A stretch of DNA of 64,000 bases. Source: an uncultured Oscillospiraceae bacterium. GTDB lineage: Bacteria > Bacillota > Clostridia > Oscillospirales > Oscillospiraceae. The DNA lies in the NCBI GenBank assembly GCA_947632175.1, contig CANROC010000011.1:48516-112515 (forward strand), in the 5' to 3' direction. The number at the start of each line of letters is the position of its first letter. Within the stretch, counting starts at the first letter, position 1. Both the position numbers and the translations under genes were made by a program. Of the stretch, positions 6,858 to 14,610 are shown piece by piece. The notes under the pieces were generated by a model. That model had not been told where the DNA came from and searched no databases. It was given only the letters and a program-made list of their open reading frames with translations.

Positions 6858-8324
6858 TTACCTCTTCCTCGTCTCCTGCATCTCCCGGGCGTGTCTTGCT
6901 TCGATCTCCTCGAAGGACTTGCCGGTGCTGGGCTCCTGGGAGCGCTGGTACTCCTGGACGCGGCGGCGGGCCAGCTCGTGGGCCACGCGGCGCTTGTTGT
7001 AGCGGCGGAGGTTATAGTAGACGATGAAGGCCACGTAGAGGATGAGGATGACGGCGAAGAGCGTGATGCCCAGGCGCACGTACTTGTTGGAGAGAGTGGA
7101 GCGGATCTCCGTCATCATATAGGCCCCCCGGTCCAGCTCCACCTTGTAGTTGGCCACCAGGTTGACGGTGCCGTAGTCCACGCCGTTGAAGCTGACGGCC
7201 ACCTCGCCCAGGATCTGGCCCTGGTCCACGGGGGCGGTGAGGTCGGTGGTGAAGACCCGGCGGTCCAGCACCACCTGAGTGAGGTCCGCGTCGTTGGGCA
7301 GGAGGGCGCTGACGGTCCGCTCGGGACGGAGAGTGACGGAGGAGGTGCCCCGGCCCAGGGCCACGGGGATCTCCGCCAGGGGGGCGGTGGAGAGGATCTC
7401 CTGGTAGCTGAAGTTGTCAAAGCCCCACTCCAGAAGCCGCTTCGTCTCCGTAAAGCTGGTGGGCACGGTGCGGCCGCTGTCCAAAACGGCGGATTCCCCG
7501 CCCAGCACGACGCTCAGAAGCTGGCGGCCGTCCTTTGTGGCGTAGGCGATGAGGCAGTACCCGGCGGCGTTGGTGTGGCCGGTCTTCATCCCGGCGGCGT
7601 ACTCATAGTACTCGGGGCTCGAGGGCTGGATGAGGTTGTTGGTGTTCTTGAGGACCCGTTCATTGGACATGTTCGTGGCGGGGACGGTGTAGGTGGGAGT
7701 GGAGACGACGCGCTTGAGAAGATTGTGCTTCAGCGCCTCCTCCGCGATCCTGCACAGGTCCTCGGCGGTGGAGTAGTGCGTCTCGTCCGGCATCCCGTGA
7801 GTGTTGGCAAAGTGGGTATCCGTACAGCCCAGCTCTGCCGCGCGGGTGTTCATCCGCTCCACAAAGGACGTCACGTCCCCGGCCAGGACCTGGGCCAGGA
7901 CGTTGCACCCCTCGTTGGCGGAGGCGAGGAGGGAGCAGTAGAGAAGCTGCTCAAAGGTCAGCTCCTCGCCCACCTTGATGCCGGCGCTGCTGCCGTCGGG
8001 CGTGATGTCGAAGTAGGGGTCGTCCGTGACGGTGATCTTGTCGGAAAGGCCGATCTCGCCGTTCTCATAGGCCTCCACGGCCAGAAGAGCGGTCATGATC
8101 TTCGTGAGGCTCGCGGGGGCCCGCCGCTCCGCCGGATTCTTGGCGTACAGGACCTGCCGGGCGTCCAGATCCCAGAGGTACGCGGCGGCGGTGGTGATGG
8201 CCGGATCGTCGATGGCCCCGGCCCTTGGGGCAAGACCGGGGAGGGACGCGGCGAAAAAGAGGACGAGGGCCAGCGCCAGGGCGGCCAGCTTTTTGGCGGG
8301 TGAAGCGTTTGATACAGGTTTCAT
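6858..8324 (-). CDS. D-alanyl-D-alanine carboxypeptidase (PBP5/DacA type)
   Basis: A 488-residue low-molecular-weight penicillin-binding protein that trims the terminal D-Ala from peptidoglycan stem peptides outside the membrane. The signal peptide spans residues 10-37. Active-site motifs are SLTK (S72-K75), SAN (135-137) and KTG (247-249). A PBP5-type C-terminal beta domain is followed by a transmembrane segment (YVRLGITLFAVILILYVAF) and a charged cytosolic tail with Arg and Glu repeats. That C-terminal TM plus tail replaces the usual amphipathic anchor. Start ATG 8324 has GGAG eight bases upstream. It is transcribed away from the comEA-like gene and ends at a strong terminator. A second paralogue lies at 31656-32786. 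Confidence 0.93.
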   Translation of the reverse strand: MKPVSNASPAKKLAALALALVLFFAASLPGLAPRAGAIDDPAITTAAAYLWDLDARQVLYAKNPAERRAPASLTKIMTALLAVEAYENGEIGLSDKITVTDDPYFDITPDGSSAGIKVGEELTFEQLLYCSLLASANEGCNVLAQVLAGDVTSFVERMNTRAAELGCTDTHFANTHGMPDETHYSTAEDLCRIAEEALKHNLLKRVVSTPTYTVPATNMSNERVLKNTNNLIQPSSPEYYEYAAGMKTGHTNAAGYCLIAYATKDGRQLLSVVLGGESAVLDSGRTVPTSFTETKRLLEWGFDNFSYQEILSTAPLAEIPVALGRGTSSVTLRPERTVSALLPNDADLTQVVLDRRVFTTDLTAPVDQGQILGEVAVSFNGVDYGTVNLVANYKVELDRGAYMMTEIRSTLSNKYVRLGITLFAVILILYVAFIVYYNLRRYNKRRVAHELARRRVQEYQRSQEPSTGKSFEEIEARHAREMQETRKR

Positions 8325-8489
8325 AGAAAAACTCCAAAGAAATGTTGGACAAAGTCCGAAAGATATAGTATGATAAGAGATGGGGCAGACGGACGCCGCC
8401 CCGCGCCATACACCTATATCATATCTTTTTTTCGCCGCAAAATCAATAAGGAAAGTCGAATTTGTGGGAAAAATCAAAGCTGGTACGTT

Positions 8490-8834
8490 ATGAAGCTGAA
8501 AAAATGGGAGCTTTCCCTGTTGGCTGTGGCCCTCGCGGCGGCCTTTTTCACCGCCGGGTACTTCTCCGGCCGGGGACGGGCGGGAAGCGTGAACGTCACC
8601 GTGTCCCAAAGCACCGAGCCCCCCGCCGCCGGGAGCGTCGAGGCCCGCATCGACCTGAACGCCGCCTCCCGCTGGGAGCTCATGAGCCTTCCGGGGGTGG
8701 GGGAGACCATCGCCGACAGGATCATCGCGTACCGGACCGAGCACGGTGGCTTTGAGGCCGTGGAGGAGCTCATGGAGGTCCGGGGGATTGGGGAGAGCCT
8801 TTTTGAGGCCGTGAAGGACTATCTCACGGTCTGA
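8490..8834 (+). CDS. ComEA-like helix-hairpin-helix protein
   Basis: A 114-residue protein with an N-terminal membrane anchor (residues 5-25) and a short Ser/Pro linker. The ComEA-type double HhH domain covers about residues 52-114 (IDLNAASRWELMSLPGVGE, then FEAVEELMEVRGIG). ComEA binds incoming DNA at the cell surface in competent Firmicutes. This protein is about half the length of Bacillus ComEA, and no comEC/comEB neighbour is present, so a role in DNA uptake is only suggested. No strong ribosome site precedes ATG 8490. The spacer from 8325 to 8489 probably holds divergent promoters, but I cannot assign them confidently. Confidence 0.82.
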   Translation: MKLKKWELSLLAVALAAAFFTAGYFSGRGRAGSVNVTVSQSTEPPAAGSVEARIDLNAASRWELMSLPGVGETIADRIIAYRTEHGGFEAVEELMEVRGIGESLFEAVKDYLTV

Positions 8835-8879
8835 CCGTCCCGGACAGCGGGAATGAAAAAGAGCAGGGGAGGAGAGCCT

Positions 8880-9560
8880 ATGAAGATCCTGGTAGTAGAC
8901 GACGAAAAGCTCCTGGTGCGGGGCATCAAATTCAATCTGGAGAACGAGGGCTACCAGGTGGAGGCGGCCTACGACGGCCAGGAGGGGCTGGAGCTGGCCC
9001 GCACCGGCAATTTTGACCTCATCATCCTGGACCTGATGATGCCGAAGATGTCGGGGCTGGAGGTGTGCATGCACCTTAGGGAGACCTCCCAGGTGCCCAT
9101 CATCATGCTCACCGCCCGCACGGACGACATGGACAAGATCATCGGCTTTGATTACGGCGCGGACGACTACGTCACCAAGCCCTTCAACATCCTGGAGCTC
9201 AAGGCCCGCATCCGGGCCCTCCTGCGCCGCGCCGCCCCCAAGACCCAGGCGGAGGACGGGCAGCTCCTCACCGCCGGCCACATCGCCATCGACTGCGACA
9301 GGCGCACGGCTTACAGGGACGGGGCCCTGGTGGAGCTGACGGGCCGGGAATTTGACGTCATCGAGCTTCTCATGAAAAACCCCGGCCGGGTCTACAGCCG
9401 GGAGAATCTTCTGAACCTCATCTGGGGCTTCGACTACCAGGGCGACATCCGCACCGTGGACGTCCACGTCCACAGGCTTCGCGACAAGCTGGAGACGAAC
9501 CCCTCGGAGCCGGAGTACATCATCACGAAGTGGGGAGTGGGGTACTATTTCAAGGGCTGA
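8880..9560 (+). CDS. OmpR/PhoB-family response regulator
   Basis: A 226-residue two-component regulator. The receiver domain (1-120) has acidic D7/D8, phosphoacceptor D51 (LIILDLMMP) and the conserved Lys in YVTKPFN. The C-terminal winged helix (about 130-226) ends with IRTVDVHVHRLRDKLE and YIITKWGVGYYF, typical of OmpR-type DNA binding. ATG 8880 is chosen for the GGGAGGAG site a few bases upstream; ATG 8853 would add nine unconserved residues. The histidine kinase gene follows immediately. Targets are unknown; VicR/PhoP-like systems have similar sequences. Confidence 0.93.
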   Translation: MKILVVDDEKLLVRGIKFNLENEGYQVEAAYDGQEGLELARTGNFDLIILDLMMPKMSGLEVCMHLRETSQVPIIMLTARTDDMDKIIGFDYGADDYVTKPFNILELKARIRALLRRAAPKTQAEDGQLLTAGHIAIDCDRRTAYRDGALVELTGREFDVIELLMKNPGRVYSRENLLNLIWGFDYQGDIRTVDVHVHRLRDKLETNPSEPEYIITKWGVGYYFKG

Positions 9561-9633
9561 CAGGGGCGTCAAGGGACGCCATCTCAGCATCCGCACCAAA
9601 TATTTCCTCTCTTTTCTGCTCTTCACGGGGCTC

Positions 9634-10977
9634 GTGATCGCGGTGCTGAACATCTACCCCATGCGCATCTCCCGGAACCTCATCATCTTCGCCAAGGAGG
9701 AATCCATCCCGCCCTACGCCCGGCAAGTGGCGGACCTTTTGGGAGAGCTCCCGGCGCTGACGCCGGAGAGCGTAGAGCAGGTCCTGGAGACGTGGGAGGC
9801 GGACAGCCTCTCCCGCGTGGTCATATTCGATCTCAATAAGGACGAGCTGTGTGCCCGGGGGAACGATGCCCCGGGCTATGATGAGCGCGTCCTTTTTTCC
9901 ATGGCCGAAAAGGCCCTCTCGGAGGGGGAGGCGGACTTCCGCTCCAGCCTCACCGACGGGGCGTTCCTCACCTATGCCTGCGCCCCGGTGGAAAGCGGCG
10001 GCCAGGCCGCGGCGGCGGTGGGCGTCTACGAATACGACGACGCCGCCGGGGCGCTGGTGATGGGCATCCGGGATGACATGTTGAAGGCGGCCCTTGGCTT
10101 CGGCGCCGCCGCCGTGATCGTCAGCCTCCTCCTGTCCCGGACCCTCAGCGCCGGCCTCACCCGCGTCCTCACCGGCATCCGCAAGGTGCGGGAGGGGGAC
10201 TACACCTTCCGCGCGCAGGTCCGGGGCCACGATGAGTTCGCCACGCTCACGGAGGAGTTCAACACCCTCACGGAGCGTATGCAGCAGACGGAGGAGCGCC
10301 GCCGGCGCTTCGTCTCCGACGCCTCCCACGAGCTCAAGACGCCCCTCTCCGCCATCATGCTCCTGGCGGACACCATCCTGGAGAGCGACAACATGGACGC
10401 CGGGACCATGCGGGAGTTCGTCACCGGCATCCGGGAGGAGGCCCAGCGCCTGGGCCGCACCACCTCCCAGCTTCTGGACCTCACCAAGCTCGACCGGCCC
10501 GTGGAGGAAAAGCGGGTGGACGTGGACTGCGTCGCGGTGGCCAAGCGCGTCCTCTCCGCTCTGGACCCCATAGCCCGCAAGGCCGGCGTCGCCGTCACCG
10601 CCCGCTTCGACGCCAACTGCCACGTCCTGGCCACGGAGGACGACCTTTTCCACCTCCTCCACAACCTGGTGGACAACGCCATCAAGTACAATACGGAGAA
10701 CGGCCGCGTGACCGTCTCGGTCCTCCGCGACGGGGGAGACGTGGTGATCACCGTGGAGGACACCGGCATCGGCATCCCCGAGGAGGACCTGCCCTACATC
10801 TTCGACCGCTTCTACCGGGTGGAGAAGTCCCGCGACCGGGGCGAGGGCGGCACGGGCCTGGGCCTCTCCATCGTCAGATCCACCGCCGACCGCCACGGCG
10901 GCGTCCTCTCCGTCCGTCCCGTATCCCCCCACGGCACTGCCTTCACCGTCACCTTCCCCGGCACCATGCCGGAATAA
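9634..10977 (+). CDS. Membrane sensor histidine kinase (start uncertain)
   Basis: Cognate kinase of the preceding regulator. It contains an extracytoplasmic sensor region, a second TM (about 150-170), a HAMP linker, an H-box SDASHELKTP with H232, an N-box HNLVDNAIKYN, and ATP-lid motifs EDTGIGIP and GGTGLGLS. The first available start is GTG 9634. However, the same frame stays open upstream to the regulator stop and encodes SIRTKYFLSFLLFTGLVIAVLN. That is a plausible complete first TM helix preceded by basic residues. No ATG, GTG or TTG occurs in that stretch, so the true start may use a rare codon or the site may be mutated. A Rho-independent terminator follows. Confidence 0.88.
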   Translation: MIAVLNIYPMRISRNLIIFAKEESIPPYARQVADLLGELPALTPESVEQVLETWEADSLSRVVIFDLNKDELCARGNDAPGYDERVLFSMAEKALSEGEADFRSSLTDGAFLTYACAPVESGGQAAAAVGVYEYDDAAGALVMGIRDDMLKAALGFGAAAVIVSLLLSRTLSAGLTRVLTGIRKVREGDYTFRAQVRGHDEFATLTEEFNTLTERMQQTEERRRRFVSDASHELKTPLSAIMLLADTILESDNMDAGTMREFVTGIREEAQRLGRTTSQLLDLTKLDRPVEEKRVDVDCVAVAKRVLSALDPIARKAGVAVTARFDANCHVLATEDDLFHLLHNLVDNAIKYNTENGRVTVSVLRDGGDVVITVEDTGIGIPEEDLPYIFDRFYRVEKSRDRGEGGTGLGLSIVRSTADRHGGVLSVRPVSPHGTAFTVTFPGTMPE

Positions 10978-10993
10978 ACCCTTTGACGCCCCC

Positions 10994-11021
10994 CCGGCCC
11001 GCCTTGCGCGGGCCGGTTTTT
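10994..11021 (+). terminator. Terminator after the two-component operon
   Basis: CCGGCCCGC (10994-11002), 5-nt loop, GCGGGCCGG (11008-11016), then TTTTT. Confidence 0.9.
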
Positions 11022-11081
11022 CGTACTAGCGCACAGAAGCCCCGCATAGACTTGTACAAATTTCCTTGAGGGGGTCCGGGC

Positions 11082-11879
11082 ATGGTATATGAGGGGCGAA
11101 AACGCGGGGGGAGGGGAAAGCGGCGCGGCGGGACGGTGTTCCGTGTGCTGGCGTGGGGACTGGCGCTCACCGTCGCCGCCTCGCTTCTGTTCCCGGGACC
11201 GGCGGCGAAGGTCCGGGACAGGTTGGGCCGCGCCGTCGGCGTGGACATCGGCGGGGCCATGGAGGTCTTCAGCCGCGAGGCCAAGGCCAAGAATGTCTTC
11301 ACCGCCGCCAAAAGCGCTTTCCAATACGCCTTTTCCGCCGAGGGCGGCGAGGGCGTGCCCGTCTCGGCGGAGGACACGGACCCGCCGCCCACGGACGCCG
11401 CCGAGCCCGCCGGTTCCGCCCCCGCCGTCATCAATCCGGATGCCTTCAAGGACCTGCCCCTGCCCGCCCATGTAACGGGGGAGCGGCCCCGGGAAAATCT
11501 GGTGCTGGCCGGCCCCCTGCGGGGCAGCGTGGTCCGGGGCTTCGGCTACGGAGCGGATGAGAGCGGCGAGCCCGTCTTCCACTACGGCATCGACGTCCAG
11601 GGCGAGAGCGAGAGCCCCGTCCGGTGCGTGGCGGACGGGACCGTGACGGCGGTGGGGGAGAGCACCGTCTTCGGCACCTACGTCCTCATCACCCACTCCG
11701 ACGGCGTGGAATCCCTGTACGCCCTGTTGGGCGCGACGCCCTTAAAGGAGGGCGACGCCCTGGCGGCGGGAGAGACGGTGGGAACTTTGGCGGGGGACAC
11801 GGTCCATCTGGAGCTGCTGATAGATGGAACTTATGTTAACCCGCAACATTATGTATACCGCGATGACCCACAAAGTTAA
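11082..11879 (+). CDS. spoIVFA: SpoIVFA-like sporulation protein with degenerate M23/LytM domain
   Basis: A 265-residue protein. It has a basic N-terminus, one TM helix (20-38), a Pro/Ala-rich linker and a C-terminal LytM/M23-like fold (about 145-258). The metal motif is incomplete: H167 and D171 are present (FHYGID), but the HxH site reads T-V-H (240-242), so peptidase activity is unlikely. In Bacillus, SpoIVFA anchors and inhibits the SpoIVFB protease until the SpoIVB signal arrives at the forespore membrane. The next gene is a SpoIVFB-like site-2 protease overlapping the 3' end, which strongly supports this identity. ATG 11082 has GAGGGGG seven bases upstream. Confidence 0.82.
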   Translation: MVYEGRKRGGRGKRRGGTVFRVLAWGLALTVAASLLFPGPAAKVRDRLGRAVGVDIGGAMEVFSREAKAKNVFTAAKSAFQYAFSAEGGEGVPVSAEDTDPPPTDAAEPAGSAPAVINPDAFKDLPLPAHVTGERPRENLVLAGPLRGSVVRGFGYGADESGEPVFHYGIDVQGESESPVRCVADGTVTAVGESTVFGTYVLITHSDGVESLYALLGATPLKEGDALAAGETVGTLAGDTVHLELLIDGTYVNPQHYVYRDDPQS

Positions 11880-12468
11880 CATAACATCCGGTTTTCTTCT
11901 GCTCCTCATCGCCGTGACGGTGCTGGCCGGGCCAAAACGGACGCTGATCGTGGCGCTGGCGGCGGCGGTCCACGAGCTGGGCCATCTTGCCGCCCTGCGG
12001 CTGCTGGGGGCGCGGGTGGAGCGTTTCTCCCTGGCGGGGGCGGGGGCGCGGATCGTGTTCGCAAGGCGCCTTTCCTACCCCGCCGAGATGGCGGCGGCTC
12101 TGTCCGGGCCCCTGGCGGGGGCACTGCTTGCCGGCCTTGCCCTGTGGGCGGGGCGGCGGTGGGGCGGGAACTTCCTTCTGGAGCTCGCGGCGGTCAGCGC
12201 CCTCTACACCGCCGTGAACCTGGTGCCGGCCAGCATCACCGACGGCGGCCGCGCCCTGGATGCGGCGGTGAGTTTCTTCTTTGGCCCGGACGCTGCGTGG
12301 CATACCGCCCTCACGCTGGACATCCTGTGCGTGGCGGCGGCGTTTATCGCCGGATGCGCCCTCTTTTTCCGTCCAAACGGCAGTGCGGCGGTCCTATTCT
12401 ACGCGTTTTTTCTCCTGAACGGCTGTTGCAAAAAGCGGCGCTTTGGTGTAAAATCTAAGCTGGGGTGA
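11824..12468 (+). CDS. spoIVFB: SpoIVFB-like site-2 metalloprotease
   Basis: A 214-residue multi-helix intramembrane zinc protease of family M50. The HELGH zinc site (H50-E51...H54) and the distal NLVPASITDGG motif with the third ligand Asp are both present. Bacillus SpoIVFB cleaves pro-sigma-K in the mother cell. The start is ambiguous: ATG 11824 overlaps spoIVFA by 56 nt, while ATG 11863 (MTHKVNITSG) overlaps by 17 nt and gives a 201-residue protein; neither has a strong ribosome site. The overlap region is unusually AT-rich and contains the 13-bp repeat also seen after thrC. The gene ends just before a large palindromic element. Confidence 0.87.
   Translation: MELMLTRNIMYTAMTHKVNITSGFLLLLIAVTVLAGPKRTLIVALAAAVHELGHLAALRLLGARVERFSLAGAGARIVFARRLSYPAEMAAALSGPLAGALLAGLALWAGRRWGGNFLLELAAVSALYTAVNLVPASITDGGRALDAAVSFFFGPDAAWHTALTLDILCVAAAFIAGCALFFRPNGSAAVLFYAFFLLNGCCKKRRFGVKSKLG
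11828..11887 (+). repeat. AT-rich 13-bp repeats inside the spoIVFA/spoIVFB overlap
   Basis: AACTTATGTTAAC (11828-11840) and ACATTATGTATAC (11846-11858) are spaced 18 bp start to start. GTTAACATAACAT (11875-11887) is an inverted copy. The same motif and period recur at 20824-20872. Confidence 0.6.
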
Positions 12469-12741
12469 GGCGGCGGGAGTCGAACCCGCGCCGGTTTCTG
12501 GCGGCGGATTTGCGCCCGTGCGGCGTCAAAGCCCTTGGCAATACGGAAGTATTCCCTGCGGGCTTTTCCTTGCCCGGACGAAAATCCGCTCGCCAGAAAC
12601 TGCTTCGCACTCCACGCGGTGCAATTTTCGAGGGATTTTCGCCGAGGCGGAGGAAGCCTTGCTGACGCAAGGCGACGACAACGAGGCGAAAAGCACCGAA
12701 AAGGGCCCGCGTGGAGCGGCGCGGGCTCGGCTCCCGCCGCC
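12469..12741. repeat. 273-bp nested palindromic element with T-arm-like ends
   Basis: The 24-bp terminal arms (12469-12492 and 12718-12741) are inverted repeats matching at 22 positions. Each arm folds into a 5-bp stem with a 7-nt loop like a tRNA T-arm (GCGGG-TTCGACT-CCCGC on the minus strand; GCGGG-CTCGGCT-CCCGC on the plus strand). Inside are two long stem-loops. The first (12495-12599) pairs TTTCTGGCG..GGATTT with AAATCC..CGCCAGAAA and contains AAAGCCC/GGGCTTT and a GGAA tetraloop. The second (12610-12716) pairs CTCCACGCGG with CCGCGTGGAG and contains a GCCTTGC-TGAC-GCAAGGC hairpin. It fills the spoIVFB-radical SAM spacer and has no credible coding potential. A mobile palindromic element or a structured RNA are both possible. 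Confidence 0.7.
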
Positions 12742-12774
12742 TTAGCCCCGCATTCTTCCCTTGGGAGGGACCCT

Positions 12775-14610
12775 ATGACACCGAAGCTCCGGCGCGTGCT
12801 GACGCGCGTGCAAAAGCCCGCCCGCTACACCGGCGGAGAATATAACGAGATCGTGAAGGACAAGGCCGCAGTGGACCTGCGCATGGCCTTCTGCTTCCCG
12901 GACACCTACGAGATCGGCATGTCCAACCTCGGCCTCCAGATCCTCTACGGCGCCATTAACGCCGAGCCCGGCATGTGGTGCGAGCGGTGCTTCGCCCCCT
13001 GGGGGGACATGGAGGAGGAGCTGCGCCGGGAGCGCATCCCCCTCTACGCCCTGGAAAGCGGCGACCCCCTCACGGCGTTTGACGCCGTCGGCTTCTCCCT
13101 GGGCTACGAAATGGCCTACACCTCCGTCCTCAATATGCTGGACCTGGCGGGGATCCCGGTGAGGAGCGCCGACCGGACGGCCCTAACGCCCCTTGTCTTC
13201 GCCGGCGGCACCTCCTGCGTCAACCCGGAGCCCATGGCGGTCTTCATGGACCTCTTCGTCCTCGGCGAGGGGGAGGAGCTGGACGTGGAGCTCCTGCGCC
13301 TTTTGCGGAAGGCCAAACAGGAGAACTGGACCAAGGACGAATTTCTGCGCCGTGCCATGGACATCCCCGGCGTCTATGTGCCGCGCTTTTATACCCCCGT
13401 CTACAACGGCGACGGGACCCTTTCGAGGGTTGACCGGGAGGCCGGCGCGCCGGAGACGGTGCGCAAGCGCGTCATCGAGGACCTGGACACCGCCTTTTTC
13501 CCCACCAAATGCGTCGTCCCCAGCACCGAGATCGTCCACGACCGGGTGGTGCTGGAGGTCATGCGCGGGTGCATCCGGGGCTGTCGGTTCTGTCAGGCGG
13601 GCTTCGTCTACCGCCCCGTGCGGCGGCACTCCGCCGATTTCCTGCTGGAAAAGGCCAAGGCGGCCCTCCAAAACTCCGGCTATGAGGAGATCACCCTCTC
13701 CAGCCTCTCCACCAGCGATTTCAAGGGCCTGCCGGAGCTGGCCGACGGCCTCCTCGACTGGTGTGAGCCCCGGAAGATCTCCCTGTCCCTGCCGTCCCTC
13801 CGGGCGGACAACTTCTCCATGGCCCTCATGGAGCGGGTGCAGAAGGTCCGCAAGACGGGCCTCACCTTCGCCCCGGAGGCCGGGAGCCAGCGCCTCAGGG
13901 ACGTGATCAACAAAAATGTGACCGAGGAGGACGTCCTGCACTCCTGCCGCGTGGCCTTCGAGGGGGGCTGGAACACCTTAAAGCTCTACTTCATGCTGGG
14001 CCTGCCCACGGAGACGGACGAGGACGTCATCGCCATCGCGCGTCTGGCGGAAAAGATCCTCCACACCTGGCGGGAGTACGCCGTCAACAAATCCCGCGGC
14101 GTGAAGATCACCGTCAGCACCTCCATGTTCGTGCCCAAGCCCCACACGCCCTTTGAGTGGGAGGCCCAGGTGACCGTGGAGGAGTATCTGCGGCGCGTCA
14201 GGCTCCTGCGGGAGTCCATCCACTCCCGCTCCATCGTCTACAACTGGCACGAGCCCCACGTCAGCCTCATCGAGGCCGCCCTTTCCCGGGGCGACCGGCG
14301 GATGGGCGCGGTGCTGGAGGAGGTCTGGAAAACCGGCGGGAGGCTGGATTCCTGGAGCGACTACTTCAGTATGGACCGGTGGCTCAAGGCCTTTGCGGCC
14401 CGCGGCCTGGACCCGGCCTTCTACGCCCTGCGGGAGCGGGGAGAGGACGAGCTTTTCCCCTGGGACGTCATCGACGTGGGCGTGCGCAAGGGCTATCTCG
14501 CCCGGGAGCGGCGGGAGGCTTACGCCGGACGCGTCACCCCGGACTGCCGGGTACAGTGCATGGGCTGCGGCGCCAATTGTCTTTTGGAGAGGAGGGCGTG
14601 CGATGAGTAG
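12775..14610 (+). CDS. TIGR03960-type radical SAM protein
   Basis: A 611-residue protein. An N-terminal Rossmann-like domain resembling B12-binding folds (FCFPDTYEIGMSNLG) precedes the radical SAM core with CIRGCRFC (C266, C270, C273) ligating the [4Fe-4S] cluster. The C-terminus has a four-Cys motif (CRVQCMGCGANC) that may bind metal. ATG 12775 has GGGAGGG about six bases upstream. The following DUF2344 gene overlaps by 8 nt; these two are almost always paired and are sometimes fused. The reaction is unknown. In many Firmicutes the pair precedes rng and rplU, but here pfkA follows. Confidence 0.9.
   Translation: MTPKLRRVLTRVQKPARYTGGEYNEIVKDKAAVDLRMAFCFPDTYEIGMSNLGLQILYGAINAEPGMWCERCFAPWGDMEEELRRERIPLYALESGDPLTAFDAVGFSLGYEMAYTSVLNMLDLAGIPVRSADRTALTPLVFAGGTSCVNPEPMAVFMDLFVLGEGEELDVELLRLLRKAKQENWTKDEFLRRAMDIPGVYVPRFYTPVYNGDGTLSRVDREAGAPETVRKRVIEDLDTAFFPTKCVVPSTEIVHDRVVLEVMRGCIRGCRFCQAGFVYRPVRRHSADFLLEKAKAALQNSGYEEITLSSLSTSDFKGLPELADGLLDWCEPRKISLSLPSLRADNFSMALMERVQKVRKTGLTFAPEAGSQRLRDVINKNVTEEDVLHSCRVAFEGGWNTLKLYFMLGLPTETDEDVIAIARLAEKILHTWREYAVNKSRGVKITVSTSMFVPKPHTPFEWEAQVTVEEYLRRVRLLRESIHSRSIVYNWHEPHVSLIEAALSRGDRRMGAVLEEVWKTGGRLDSWSDYFSMDRWLKAFAARGLDPAFYALRERGEDELFPWDVIDVGVRKGYLARERREAYAGRVTPDCRVQCMGCGANCLLERRACDE

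Noticed and set aside
8345..8374. Promoter for the comEA-like gene (TTGGAC..TATGAT) and a sigma-G-like CATACTA on the opposite strand
   Set aside because: The -35 matches only half the consensus, spacing is 18 bp, and no fitting -35 exists for the minus-strand motif.
8325..9653. Upstream extension of the minus-strand D,D-carboxypeptidase frame to 931 codons
   Set aside because: The extension is antisense to the comEA-like gene and response regulator. The true start at 8324 has a signal peptide and a GGAG site.
12469..12741. tmRNA or tRNA gene on the minus strand
   Set aside because: A T-arm-like end is present, but no D-arm, acceptor partner, anticodon arm or tag-coding region could be found. 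The element is symmetrical instead.
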